Shown: positions 36,886 through 46,033 of the stretch, piece after piece
Numbering within the stretch: the stretch's first letter is position 1
Layout: the number at the start of each line of letters is the position of its first letter
The notes under the pieces: model-generated
What the model saw: only the letters and a program-made list of their open reading frames with translations
Databases searched by the model: none
Told to the model about the DNA's origin: nothing
Source: Saprospiraceae bacterium
GTDB taxonomy: Bacteria > Bacteroidota > Bacteroidia > Chitinophagales > Saprospiraceae
Length of the DNA stretch: 64,000 nucleotides
Reading direction: 5' to 3'
Assembly (NCBI GenBank): GCA_016714085.1
Contig: JADJNW010000017.1
Location: 1 to 64,000 of the forward strand
Position numbers and translations under genes: made by a program

Positions 36886-37908
36886 ATGTCATTTTACCTA
36901 AAAGACGGACTCAATTTTGTATCAAAGCTTACCCTGCGCCGCCTTTGGAATGCGACAAAAGTGACGGGGTCGTATTATTTATCAAAATGGCTGCAACGCC
37001 CAATACAATGGGGTGTGCCGATTACTATTTCTTTTGAACCAACCACCGCCTGCAACTTGCGATGCCCGGAATGTCCCAGTGGATTGAGGGCTTTCACGCG
37101 TCCGATTGGCAATTTGAAGGAGGATTTTTTTCGGCAGACAATTGACCATTTGTATAAAGATTTGCAATGTCTGATCTTTTATTTTCAAGGAGAACCTTAT
37201 ATCAATCCACAATTTCTTGACATGGTGCAATATGCGCATCGAAAGCGTATTTATACGATTACTTCTACAAATGGGCATTTTTTGAGTGATCAAAATGCAC
37301 GAAAAACGGTCGAATCGGGGTTGGATCGATTAATTATTTCGGTGGATGGCACAACGCAAGAAACTTATGAGAGTTATCGAAAAGAAGGCAAGTTGGAAGT
37401 GGTGTTACAAGGTGCTCGTAATATTGTGAAATGGAAAAAAGCATTGAAATCGCACACACCGCACATCATATTTCAATTTTTGGTGGTGCGACCTAATGAG
37501 CATGAAATTCCAGAAATTTATCGTTTAGCTCTGGAAATTGGCATTGATGAAGTAAAATTAAAAACAGCGCAAGTGTATGATTATCAACAAGGTAATCCGC
37601 TAATTCCTACCATTGATCGCTATACTCGCTATGCTCGGCAAACCGATGGCAGCTACCGAATCAAAAACAAATTGCTCAATCATTGCTGGAAACTTTGGCA
37701 TTCTTGCGTGATCACCTGGGATGGAATTGTCGTGCCCTGTTGCTTTGACAAGGATGCGCTGCATCGGCTCGGAAATTTAAAACAGCAAACTTTTCAGGAG
37801 ATTTGGCAAGGAGGATTCTATCGGCGGTTTCGTGTGCAACTTTTGCAAGGACGAAAAAATATTGACATTTGTACCAATTGCACCGAAGGTTGTAAGGTTT
37901 GGGGGTAA
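36886..37908 (+). CDS. Radical SAM protein with SPASM domain
   Basis: 340 aa. CNLRCPECPSG supplies the CxxxCxxC motif binding the catalytic [4Fe-4S] cluster. A C-terminal Cys group (CVITWDGIVVPCCFDKDALHRLGNL, CTNCTEGCKVW) fits a SPASM domain with auxiliary clusters. The N-terminus (SKLTLRRLWNATKVTGSYYLSKW) is basic and helical. Such proteins modify peptides or act as maturases, but no small precursor peptide gene was seen nearby, so the substrate is unknown. It starts 60 bases after the OmpA-type gene. Confidence 0.88.
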   Translation: MSFYLKDGLNFVSKLTLRRLWNATKVTGSYYLSKWLQRPIQWGVPITISFEPTTACNLRCPECPSGLRAFTRPIGNLKEDFFRQTIDHLYKDLQCLIFYFQGEPYINPQFLDMVQYAHRKRIYTITSTNGHFLSDQNARKTVESGLDRLIISVDGTTQETYESYRKEGKLEVVLQGARNIVKWKKALKSHTPHIIFQFLVVRPNEHEIPEIYRLALEIGIDEVKLKTAQVYDYQQGNPLIPTIDRYTRYARQTDGSYRIKNKLLNHCWKLWHSCVITWDGIVVPCCFDKDALHRLGNLKQQTFQEIWQGGFYRRFRVQLLQGRKNIDICTNCTEGCKVWG

Positions 37909-38472
37909 AATAATATTTTTTGTATTAAAGAAAATCTTATAAAAAATTACTCTTACTAACAGGAGGTTTGCACTAAAATTAGGCTATTCCTTTTAAAATC
38001 GGAATTTATCAACATTTAATGTGTTATAATTCACACCTTATCAACACTTTATGTGAATAAATATATGTCATTTTTTTTGTTAAGTGCTTGCTTTTTAATG
38101 AAAAAGCATAGAACTTTGAAGTTCGGTCGCTTTCAGGCAAGTCTATTGATTTAGACCAAATATTATTTTGAGCAACACTGAACAATCACCGGAACACTAT
38201 ACAACACAAGCTTGGCCCCTGGTGGCCATTTTCATACCCAATACTGCTCAGTTTTAATTTTGTCAAACTCCTGCTGTTGGCAGCAGGTATTGGCGACTAA
38301 CGGAAAGCAACCATTCAAAGAACAAGTTATTCTCTACTTCGGCATTACTGAGTGTAATGTACCGTGATACGGTTCGCACCTTATAAATAAAGAATATTGC
38401 AAGGTGTGAAGAAGAGATTCTTTGGCAAAGCGCGAGCAATTATTTTTAAAGTTATATCAAAACAGCAGCACA
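37909..38472. other. Non-coding region with short palindromes and DnaA-like motifs
   Basis: 564 bases without a supportable gene. TTATCAACA occurs at 38006-38014 and 38038-38046, and the exact TTATTCACA (TTATNCACA) is on the minus strand at 38052-38060. A segment around 38168-38244 could fold as GAGCA/TGCTC closing an internal TGGCC/GGCCA hairpin, and CTGCTG/CAGCAG and ACCGT/ACGGT hairpins follow. No known RNA family was recognised. It probably contains the promoter of the TPR gene and possibly a small RNA. Confidence 0.4.
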
Positions 38473-39588
38473 ATGTTACAGAAAATCATTATTTCCGGAC
38501 GATTGGAGTTCGGAAATCCCAAAACCTTCGAAAAGGTCGTCAAAATGTACCAGCAGCGGATGGAAAATTTCTATCGGTCTGCCGAGTTGATTATTAGAAA
38601 CGAGAACATCTTTGACGAAGATTCTTCTTCGATCAACATTCCTCGTTTGATTACGCAAGCAACGGATAAAGGTCTTCAAAATACGGTTGACCTGCTGGAA
38701 TACATTGCGCAGTTTGCGATTGCTGGAGATCTACAGGCCTGGATGACTGATAATGGTAAGGTGCTGAAACAATATATTATTGAACCGAATAGTGACAAAG
38801 CTGCTGTGCAAGCTTTCCTAAAGGGCAGAGAATTGGTGGAAGAAGGCAAAGAAAATGAAGCGCGCGAAGCGCTTAGTTCCGCTATTGACAAGTACGAGCG
38901 CCATGCGCTGGCTTACGAGCGCCGAGGTTATGTCAACTTTTTGTTGAAAAACCATAAAGACGCTTTGTACGATTTTACAAAAAGTGTTGATCTAAATCCG
39001 AATAACCCGGCCCCCTACTTTGGTAGAGCAATTGTAAAAATGACCCAAAATGATCTGAAAGGAGCAATTTGGGATTTAGAAAATACCATTAAACGTTCAA
39101 TACCATTGCAGCCTATTTATTGGAAAGCGCGTCGTATCAAAGGCGAATGCTTATTACAATTGGAAGATTTTGCTGCTGCTGTTAATGAATTGAAATTGTG
39201 TACAGCAAGAACCTTTGGTAGCGAGGACTCTAACTACAAATGGCGTCAGAAAGCTTGGTTCAATTATGGTAAAGCACTTTCGGCTACAGGTAAGCATCAA
39301 GAAGCACTGCAAGCCTTCGATCAGGCGATTAAAATTGATGACGCTTCAAAAGCAGTGCCACAGTCAGAATTGTTGAAATACAAGGAACTAGCACAACAAA
39401 AATCAGGATTGAAAGCTACGCCTAAGTCCTTTTGGAATGTTGGAAAGCAAGTGCTGCTGTTGATTGAAGTGTTTTCCAACATTCCCTCTTTTACGTTTAT
39501 GCGATCTCTTCTTCTCTTGCCTTTAATTTTTCAGCATTTTCAGCTATTTGCAGTGCTTCAAGCAGTTCATTCAAGTCTCCTTCTATAA
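38473..39588 (+). CDS. TPR-repeat protein, C-terminal end uncertain
   Basis: Start at ATG 38473; a TTG at 38422 is poorer. About 170 N-terminal residues of unknown type (MLQKIIISGRLEFGNPKTFEKVVKMYQQRMENFY) precede TPR units such as AYERRGYVNFLLKNHKDALYDFTKSVDLNPNN and AWFNYGKALSATGKHQEALQAFDQAIKID. The frame as written runs 92 bases into the antisense of prfA, with a hydrophobic, atypical tail. In the next frame after the T4 run (39430-39433) a stop appears at 39465-39467, which would give convergent genes with a normal gap. TPR proteins are scaffolds; partners are unknown. Confidence 0.75.
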   Translation: MLQKIIISGRLEFGNPKTFEKVVKMYQQRMENFYRSAELIIRNENIFDEDSSSINIPRLITQATDKGLQNTVDLLEYIAQFAIAGDLQAWMTDNGKVLKQYIIEPNSDKAAVQAFLKGRELVEEGKENEAREALSSAIDKYERHALAYERRGYVNFLLKNHKDALYDFTKSVDLNPNNPAPYFGRAIVKMTQNDLKGAIWDLENTIKRSIPLQPIYWKARRIKGECLLQLEDFAAAVNELKLCTARTFGSEDSNYKWRQKAWFNYGKALSATGKHQEALQAFDQAIKIDDASKAVPQSELLKYKELAQQKSGLKATPKSFWNVGKQVLLLIEVFSNIPSFTFMRSLLLLPLIFQHFQLFAVLQAVHSSLLL

Positions 39589-40579
39589 TGGTATCCAAAT
39601 TATAATTCTTGGCATCGCCCTCCAGCCGGTGATCCGTTACTCGGTTTTGAGGAAAATTATAAGTGCGAATTTTTTCAGAACGATCGCCGCTGCCTACCAG
39701 GGACTTACGCTTGGCGGCAATTTCAGATATATGCTGTCGTTGCTGAGCTTCATAAATGCGTTGATAGAGTTTTTGCAAAGCAATTTCTTTGTTTTGATGT
39801 TGCGATCGCCCATCTTGGCTTTCCGAAACGATGCCGGTAGGAATATGCGTAATACGAATCGCTGATTCGGTTTTGTTGATATGCTGACCACCTGCACCAC
39901 TTGCTCGGAATGTATCGATTTTTAAATCGGAGCGATTGATATTAACATCTTCCATTTCCAATTTTGGCATGACCGCTACCGTTGCCGCTGAAGTATGCAC
40001 GCGACCTTGCGACTCCGTCTTAGGAACGCGCTGTACCCGATGTGCCCCCGATTCAAACTTAAGCTTGCCATAAACGTTTTCGCCTCTAATTTCCAAAACC
40101 AATTTGCTATAACCACCAACCGTACCTTCATTTACTTCCAAAACCTCTACTTCCCAGCCCTGCTCATCAAAAAAACGCGAGTACATTCGATACAAATCAC
40201 CTGCGAAAAGGCTCGCTTCGTCGCCACCAGTACCAGAACGGATTTCTACAATTACATCTTTTGCATCTTCCGGGTCTTTGGGCATCAATAATGTTTTGAG
40301 TTGCTCCTCCAATTCTTCCTTTTGAGGGTTCAATTCTTCCAATTCTAATTCTGCCATTTCACGCATTTCTGCATCGGGGTCTTTAAGCATCTGTTTGGCA
40401 GAAGCTAAGTTGCTCATTACCAGGCGATACGCATTCGCAACCGTCACGATTTCTTTCAACTCTTTATATTCTCGGCTCACTTTGCGATAGCGCTCCATAT
40501 CCGCCAGCACGTTGGGATCGGCCATTTGTTCTTCCAGGCGGTTAAAACGATCTTGTATCGCATCTAATTTATCTAACAT
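39497..40579 (-). CDS. prfA: Peptide chain release factor 1
   Basis: 360 aa, the usual length. The GGQ motif appears in RASGAGGQHINKTESA and the tripeptide-type PxT in VPKTESQGR, so it is RF1 (UAG/UAA) rather than RF2. N-terminal helices and the IRTYNFPQNRVTDHR region fit. It releases the peptide at stop codons, so it is the factor that reads the amber codon in the AIM24 gene at 9912-9914. The convergent TPR gene overlaps its 3' end only if the TPR frame is as written. Confidence 0.95.
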   Translation of the reverse strand: MLDKLDAIQDRFNRLEEQMADPNVLADMERYRKVSREYKELKEIVTVANAYRLVMSNLASAKQMLKDPDAEMREMAELELEELNPQKEELEEQLKTLLMPKDPEDAKDVIVEIRSGTGGDEASLFAGDLYRMYSRFFDEQGWEVEVLEVNEGTVGGYSKLVLEIRGENVYGKLKFESGAHRVQRVPKTESQGRVHTSAATVAVMPKLEMEDVNINRSDLKIDTFRASGAGGQHINKTESAIRITHIPTGIVSESQDGRSQHQNKEIALQKLYQRIYEAQQRQHISEIAAKRKSLVGSGDRSEKIRTYNFPQNRVTDHRLEGDAKNYNLDTIIEGDLNELLEALQIAENAEKLKAREEEIA

Positions 40580-40771
40580 ATTTTAATTTTTGATTTTGAA
40601 TATAAAACGATGAGAAAAAGAAAGATTGGCGTTGAGAAGCAACGCTACATAAAAAAGTGAGTACTGAAATGAAGTGCAGTCATTTGTAAAAAATTCACGC
40701 AAAATTAGCTGATTCTGAGCAAAAGCAAAACATATTTGGAAAAGTAAAAGTTCGTGCTACATTGGCAAATC

Positions 40772-41656
40772 TTACTTTCCAAGAAAAACCTTCTCTTGCT
40801 TCAAAATATTGAGCAAATATTCGCCATAGCCACTTTTGAGGTATTTATGACCCAGTTTTTCCAATTGCGATTCATCAATAAAGCCCATTTCATAAGCGAC
40901 TTCCTCGATACAGCCGATTTTCAAGCCCTGCCGATCTTCGATTACCTCGATGAACTGTCCTGCTTGCATGAGCGATTTATGCGTACCAGTATCCAACCAA
41001 GCCACACCGCGGCCCAAAACGCCGACCTTGAGCTTGCTCATTGACAAATAGATTTTATTTACATCGGTGATTTCGTATTCGCCTCTTGCACTTGGTTTTA
41101 GATTTTTGGCAATTTCAACTACTTGATTATCATAAAAATATAAACCCGGTACAGCAAAATTGGACTTCGGTTGAGTGGGTTTTTCTTCAATAGAAATTGC
41201 ATTTAGATCACGATCGAATTCAACCACGCCATAACGCTCCGGGTCAGCTACCTGATAGGCAAAAATGACACCGCCATTGGGATTGATGCTTGTCTGCAAT
41301 AATTCTCTTAGTCCTGCTCCATAAAAAATATTATCTCCCAAAATCAAAGCTGCCGGGTCATTGCCTATAAAGTTTTCGCCCAACACGAATGCTTGTGCCA
41401 GCCCATTCGGCTCGAATTGAGGCAGGTATGAAAAATTGCAGCCCAAATCCTTGCCATCACCTAGTACTTTTTCAAAATTTGGCAGATCATGGGGTGTAGA
41501 AATAATCAAAATATCCCGAATGCCCGCCGACATTAAAGTCGATAAAGGATAATAAATCATTGGTTTATCATATACCGGCATCAACTGCTTACTCACCGCC
41601 AGCGTGAGCGGGTACAGGCGTGTGCCCAAACCGCCGGCTAAGATGATTCCTTTCAT
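40772..41656 (-). CDS. rfbA: Glucose-1-phosphate thymidylyltransferase
   Basis: 294 aa. GIILAGGLGTRLYPLTLAVSK is the nucleotide-binding signature, and the MIYYPLSTLMSAGIRDILII, GDNIFYGAG and EKPTQPKSN segments are typical of RmlA. It makes dTDP-glucose from glucose-1-phosphate and dTTP, the first step to dTDP-rhamnose and related sugars for surface polysaccharides. Other rml genes are not seen beside it, so the pathway is elsewhere or the gene is isolated. Confidence 0.93.
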   Translation of the reverse strand: MKGIILAGGLGTRLYPLTLAVSKQLMPVYDKPMIYYPLSTLMSAGIRDILIISTPHDLPNFEKVLGDGKDLGCNFSYLPQFEPNGLAQAFVLGENFIGNDPAALILGDNIFYGAGLRELLQTSINPNGGVIFAYQVADPERYGVVEFDRDLNAISIEEKPTQPKSNFAVPGLYFYDNQVVEIAKNLKPSARGEYEITDVNKIYLSMSKLKVGVLGRGVAWLDTGTHKSLMQAGQFIEVIEDRQGLKIGCIEEVAYEMGFIDESQLEKLGHKYLKSGYGEYLLNILKQEKVFLGK

Positions 41657-41717
41657 TCGTGATGGTGTTTTGATATTAGCGCTTTAGGTAATTTGTATAG
41701 AATTGGCTATCAAAATT

Positions 41718-42092
41718 TTAATTCTTACCCATATCTAAGGCATTTAACAAGCGTCGAACCCGTAGCACCAATTCAATTGGTTTAAATGGCTTGGTAATAA
41801 AGTCATTGGCGCCGGCGCGCAATGCTTGCCAAAGTTCTTCTTCATCATCAATTGGTGATGCGATAATAATTGGAAAACCATTGTTTTTATTGACTTTTAT
41901 CTCCTGCAATAATTTTAAACTCGCGGCAGCATTACCTTCCGTATCAATGATCAAAAGGTCAGGCGCTTGTACTGCAATTATTTTTAGGGCATCCTTATAA
42001 TTGGTCTGAAAAATTTCCAAACCATATTTTCGAAGCCTAAATTCGATCGCAGCCAACAGCACTGGCTCTGCATCGCAAATCAAAATTCTCAT
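41718..42092 (-). CDS. Stand-alone response regulator receiver domain
   Basis: 124 aa from the Met at 42092 (or 42098). It starts RILICDAEPVLLAAIEF (acidic pocket), has the phospho-acceptor Asp in LLIIDTEGN, and ends with the conserved Lys in FITKPFKPIEL followed by a short helix. There is no output domain. No histidine kinase lies nearby, so the kinase and target are unknown. Single-domain receivers may act by phosphotransfer or protein binding. Confidence 0.88.
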   Translation of the reverse strand: MRILICDAEPVLLAAIEFRLRKYGLEIFQTNYKDALKIIAVQAPDLLIIDTEGNAAASLKLLQEIKVNKNNGFPIIIASPIDDEEELWQALRAGANDFITKPFKPIELVLRVRRLLNALDMGKN

Positions 42093-42144
42093 AAGCATAT
42101 TTTCTTGTCGTGGCAAATATACCAAAAGGCAGGCGATTTATTTT

Positions 42145-42495
42145 TTAAGCTTCGCGGGGCATAAAAACAAAGCTTGCATCAGACTCATTCCATGCAAACA
42201 AACAAAGATAATCTTGTGGGTCTTTAAAGACCTGGCGAAAGCCGTCCACTTTATCCATTTCCACTAGTCTTTTGGTGGCCAATTCCTCCAGCGTTGTAAT
42301 ATGAATCGACCACTTGGGTTCTTGAGCGCCATGTGCTACCAAGGGGATGCCCAGTTCTAAATCTTGACGATGCACCACAAAAATTGGATACCTCGATATA
42401 TCCTGGTCGAGGACTGTATCTGCTGCTTTTTGCAACATGGGGAGATAGGGTTTCAAATCCTGCTGAAGTTGAATGTATTGCTTTTCCGCATTCAT
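42145..42495 (-). CDS. Conserved hypothetical protein
   Basis: 116 aa from ATG 42495; the longer frame (42591) begins with an unlikely hydrophobic stretch. Segments such as DLKPYLPMLQKAADTVLDQDISRYPIFVV and KWSIHITTLEELATKRLVEMDKV look like a compact alpha/beta protein with no signal peptide. It lies 53 bases behind the receiver gene in the minus-strand order but upstream in transcription. No family name was recognised. It is divergent from pepP. Confidence 0.65.
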   Translation of the reverse strand: MNAEKQYIQLQQDLKPYLPMLQKAADTVLDQDISRYPIFVVHRQDLELGIPLVAHGAQEPKWSIHITTLEELATKRLVEMDKVDGFRQVFKDPQDYLCLFAWNESDASFVFMPREA

Positions 42496-42675
42496 AAAAA
42501 TTTTCTTCGGTTCGCTGTAAAGTTTATAAGAAATACCTGAAAAAGAGAAAATTGTTCGGCAAAATCGTTTAGTAAATAAGATTAAATCCAAATTATTGTT
42601 AAGATTACCCTTCTTGCTTTTGAGGTATGCACAAAATTTGCAAATTTACAGCGTTCCAAAACCATAAAGACGACC

Positions 42676-43977
42676 ATGAGGTATCATCCGATCAATCCTG
42701 ACTTATTCAAGCTGAATCGCGCACGCTTCGCCCGAAAGATGCTCTCTGATTCGATTGCTATTTTCAATTCCAATGACCGTATGCCGCGCAATGGGGATAA
42801 TTTCTATCCTTTTCGGCAAAATTCTGATCTGTTTTACCTCAGCGGACTGGATCAAGAAGAGACGGTGCTTGTTTTGTTTCCAGATTGTATCAAGGAAGGC
42901 TTTCAGGAAATCGCTTTTATCAAACGAAGCAATGAATACACGGCTTTGTTTGATGGACATTTGTATAGTAAAGAAACAGCCAGTGCTATTTCCGGTATTC
43001 AAAAAATTTATTGGCTGGATGAGATGGAGCATATTCTACACGAATTAATACTTTTAGCTAAGCGTATTTACATCAATACCAATGAAAATGATCGCTTTCT
43101 GTCGGATGTTCCTTCGCGGGATATGCGCTTTGCGAAGCAATTGATGGAGCGGTATCCTTTACACAAATACCACCGCAGCCAGCCGATCCTGAAAAAATTG
43201 GCGATGTTAAAATCCTCATTTGAAATCGAATTATTACAAAAAGCGATCAATATCACGGGCAAAGCCTTTCAACGCGTGTTGGAATCTGTAAAGCCAGGTG
43301 TTACAGAATACGAAATAGAAGCAGCGATTACCCATGAATTCCTGCGCAATCGGGCCAATGGTCATGCTTTTGAACCCATTGTCGCTGCTGGTGAAAATAC
43401 TTGCGTCTTGCATTATAAGACGAACAATCAAATTTGCAAAGAAGGTGATTTGTTATTGCTTGATTTTGGAGCGGAGTATGCGAATTATGCGTCAGATATG
43501 ACTCGCACGATACCAGTGAGCGGCCAGTTCACTCCGCGCCAGCGCGAGGTTTATCAATCTGTTTTGAAGGTATTAAAAAACGCGAAAGCAATGCTCGTTC
43601 CAGGCATTACATTAGAAGAATTTCACAAGGAAGTAGGTAAAATGATGGAAAGCGAATTGCTGAGCTTGAAGCTCTTAGATAAAAATGATATCAAAAATCA
43701 AAATCCAGAATATCCGGCATACAAGCGTTATTTTATGCATGGTACGTCGCACCATATTGGCTTGAATGTACACGATCTTTCCAATCGCTACGATCCTTTG
43801 CTGGCGGGCATGGTGTTGACTTGTGAACCAGGGATTTATATTCCGAAAGAGAAAATCGGCATTCGTATTGAAAATAATATTCTGGTAACAGATCAGGAGC
43901 CAATAGATTTGACCCACCACATTCCAGTCGAAGCAGAAGAAATCGAGGAATTAATGAATGCAGGGGTGTTGAGTTAG
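42676..43977 (+). CDS. pepP: Xaa-Pro aminopeptidase (M24B)
   Basis: 433 aa. The M24 pita-bread fold is marked by metal ligands in LLLDFGAEY, ASDMTRTIP, MHGTSHHIG, TCEPGIY and RIENN. An N-terminal creatinase-like region (about 1-175) is present. The enzyme releases the N-terminal residue before Pro from peptides with two divalent metal ions in the cytoplasm. It is divergent from the hypothetical gene and is followed 43 bases later by the VWA gene, which has its own promoter. Confidence 0.92.
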   Translation: MRYHPINPDLFKLNRARFARKMLSDSIAIFNSNDRMPRNGDNFYPFRQNSDLFYLSGLDQEETVLVLFPDCIKEGFQEIAFIKRSNEYTALFDGHLYSKETASAISGIQKIYWLDEMEHILHELILLAKRIYINTNENDRFLSDVPSRDMRFAKQLMERYPLHKYHRSQPILKKLAMLKSSFEIELLQKAINITGKAFQRVLESVKPGVTEYEIEAAITHEFLRNRANGHAFEPIVAAGENTCVLHYKTNNQICKEGDLLLLDFGAEYANYASDMTRTIPVSGQFTPRQREVYQSVLKVLKNAKAMLVPGITLEEFHKEVGKMMESELLSLKLLDKNDIKNQNPEYPAYKRYFMHGTSHHIGLNVHDLSNRYDPLLAGMVLTCEPGIYIPKEKIGIRIENNILVTDQEPIDLTHHIPVEAEEIEELMNAGVLS

Positions 43978-43989
43978 AGGTTTCGTTTC

Positions 43990-44023
43990 TTGAGCTCATT
44001 TTTGTGATAATTGTTTATCTTTG
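43990..44023 (+). promoter_or_regulatory. Promoter of the VWA gene
   Basis: TTG at 43990-43992, 23 bases, then TATCTTTG at 44016-44023, both elements of the Bacteroidota consensus. It lies about 30 bases upstream of the ATG at 44054 and explains why the in-frame TTG at 44021, inside the -7 element, is not the start. Confidence 0.6.
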
Positions 44024-44053
44024 AAGCGATTAACCAGTAAAACCCTGATCGCC

Positions 44054-45469
44054 ATGAGATGTATTATCTTCATTTTTTGTTTTTTCCTTGCTTTTGAAGT
44101 CCTTTCTCAAAATAATTCAGACGGTAATTTCTTCTTCATCCTGGATGCTTCCGGCTCCATGTGGCAAAAAACGAGTGAAGATTATAAAATTACGACTGCG
44201 AAGACGATGATGAAAAGGCTCGTCGATCAAATGCCTGATAATGCTCAGGTAGGTTTGGTTGCTTATGGGCATCGCTCCAAAACAGATTGTAACGACATCG
44301 AAGTCCTCTCGCCCTTGCAAAAACTGGATCGTACTGCTTTGAAACAAAAACTCGATGCAATCAACCCTGTTGGGAAGACACCTATTGCCAATTCGATAAA
44401 CGAAACGATAAAAATACTCGAGACGACCAAAACCAAAGCCACAATTGTACTCATCAGCGATGGATTGGAAACTTGCGAAGGTGATGCTTGTGCGCTCGTG
44501 CGAGCAGCCAGAGAAAAAGGAATTATCATTACTTTGCACGTTATTGGTCTTGCTTTAGAGGAAAAAGACCTGTCCACTTTAGAGTGCATCGCGCAAGCAG
44601 GTGGCGGACAATATTTTCCAGCCCAAAATAGCTCCGAATTGCTGGATGCTTTGAATAAGAGTGTGGAAACTCCGCCAATAAATGGAGGTTTTTTATCAGT
44701 AAAGGTGACGTTGGATCAAAAATTGATAGATGCAACAATAAAAGCTTATCCTCCAAATAAACCAAAGGAAGCCGTGACTGGTAGAACTTACGCAAGTGGC
44801 TCTACAAACCCCCGCTTATTGCTGCTTCCCGTGGGAAAGTACAAAGTGGAAGTCGTGGCTATAGGTTTGTCTGATAAACCTATTCAAATATTTGATAATC
44901 TTGAGATTACAGCAAATGACACTTTAATAAAAGCAGTAGATTTCAGCCAGGGGACTTTTCAAATTAAAGTAACACGCAATGGACAGCTTTCCGATGCGAC
45001 TATTGGCATCTATCCGAAAGGTTCAAAAGTCACTACCGCGCAAGGTAGAAGCTATACAAATGCAAGCAGCAATCCTGCCAAATACAATGTGATTCCGGGC
45101 ATCTATGATATCGAAATTGGTTCGGTTGAAATTAGAGACAGACCGAGTATCCGCATTGAAAATCAAGTATTGGATGGTGGTGCAGTTGTAGAATTAGCGC
45201 ATGATTTCAAAAGTGGAGAGTTGTTGATCGGAGCGCAGCAGGGCAGTGTCTTGATAGATGCAGTCGTGACTGTTTATTCTAAAGCTACTGGCAAGCAGGT
45301 GGCCGCTGGGCGAACCTACAAAGACGATAAAAACAACCCAAAATCTTTCATATTAGAACCAGGGTATTATAAAGTGCAAATAAAACCTATCCCTAAAGAA
45401 CTCAGTCCAAAAGAATTGGAAATAGAGATTCAAGCAGAAAAACAGGTTTTACAAACGATAAAATATTGA
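44054..45469 (+). CDS. Secreted VWA-domain protein with three C-terminal repeats
   Basis: 471 aa from ATG 44054 (signal peptide MRCIIFIFCFFLAFEVLS). The von Willebrand A domain holds the MIDAS motif LDASGSMW, then GYAPIANSI-type and ISDGLETC loops. The remainder has three tandem beta-rich repeats of about 80-90 residues, each with GRTY or GRSY, NPxxxxL and a PGxY or VGKY turn (for example GRTYASGSTNPRLLLLPVGKYKVEVV). They look like carboxypeptidase-regulatory-like modules. No T9SS tail is visible. A metal-dependent adhesion or stress-related periplasmic role is possible; the exact function is unknown. Confidence 0.83.
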   Translation: MRCIIFIFCFFLAFEVLSQNNSDGNFFFILDASGSMWQKTSEDYKITTAKTMMKRLVDQMPDNAQVGLVAYGHRSKTDCNDIEVLSPLQKLDRTALKQKLDAINPVGKTPIANSINETIKILETTKTKATIVLISDGLETCEGDACALVRAAREKGIIITLHVIGLALEEKDLSTLECIAQAGGGQYFPAQNSSELLDALNKSVETPPINGGFLSVKVTLDQKLIDATIKAYPPNKPKEAVTGRTYASGSTNPRLLLLPVGKYKVEVVAIGLSDKPIQIFDNLEITANDTLIKAVDFSQGTFQIKVTRNGQLSDATIGIYPKGSKVTTAQGRSYTNASSNPAKYNVIPGIYDIEIGSVEIRDRPSIRIENQVLDGGAVVELAHDFKSGELLIGAQQGSVLIDAVVTVYSKATGKQVAAGRTYKDDKNNPKSFILEPGYYKVQIKPIPKELSPKELEIEIQAEKQVLQTIKY

Positions 45470-45480
45470 TTTTTAGGAAT

Positions 45481-45954
45481 TTATTCTTTCGTTAAACAAT
45501 CAATCACCGTTTTCAAAGTAACAAACATTGCTTCGCGGGCCTCCTTGGTCACGATGGGGTCTTCCTCATCATCGGCAAGGGCATCTTCTATAAAGGCTAA
45601 CAGGTCTTCCTGACCATAATCATCGAAAAACATATCCAATCGCTCATGAAAGCGACTGACATTGGCGCCCTCCAGTTTTGCCCAATTGGCTTCTTCTGCA
45701 TCTGCAATGGCTTTTTCATCTATTTGCGAACGCAAACCGTTCACTTCCTGGTTGGCAGAAAAAATGATTGTTGCCAGGAGCAACATGAATTCTTTTTCAT
45801 CAGAAGTAAACACCTCGAAATCTTCAGAGAATAAATAACTCAAAAGAATGGGCTGTGATTGTTCGAATTGCTCAACCGCTTTTTCGTAAGCAGATTCAGA
45901 ATCATCAAACCGCTCCACTATATTATCCAAAACTTCCTCAGAAACAAACTGCAT
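45481..45954 (-). CDS. Acidic conserved hypothetical protein
   Basis: 157 aa from ATG 45954 (the frame from 46020 is less likely). It is acidic and mostly helical, with motifs EVLDNIVERFDDSESAYEKAVEQFEQSQP and LLATIIFSANQEVNG; no signal peptide or known domain. It lies between the VWA gene (convergent) and the FNR-type reductase gene (same strand, 79 bases upstream). No function is proposed. Confidence 0.62.
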   Translation of the reverse strand: MQFVSEEVLDNIVERFDDSESAYEKAVEQFEQSQPILLSYLFSEDFEVFTSDEKEFMLLLATIIFSANQEVNGLRSQIDEKAIADAEEANWAKLEGANVSRFHERLDMFFDDYGQEDLLAFIEDALADDEEDPIVTKEAREAMFVTLKTVIDCLTKE

Positions 45955-46033
45955 GGCTTTTATTTGAAGGATGAATAAATTATGATGATGAAGATACGTG
46001 TTTTTAAAGCAAAAGTGCAAAATATTTACTTCT

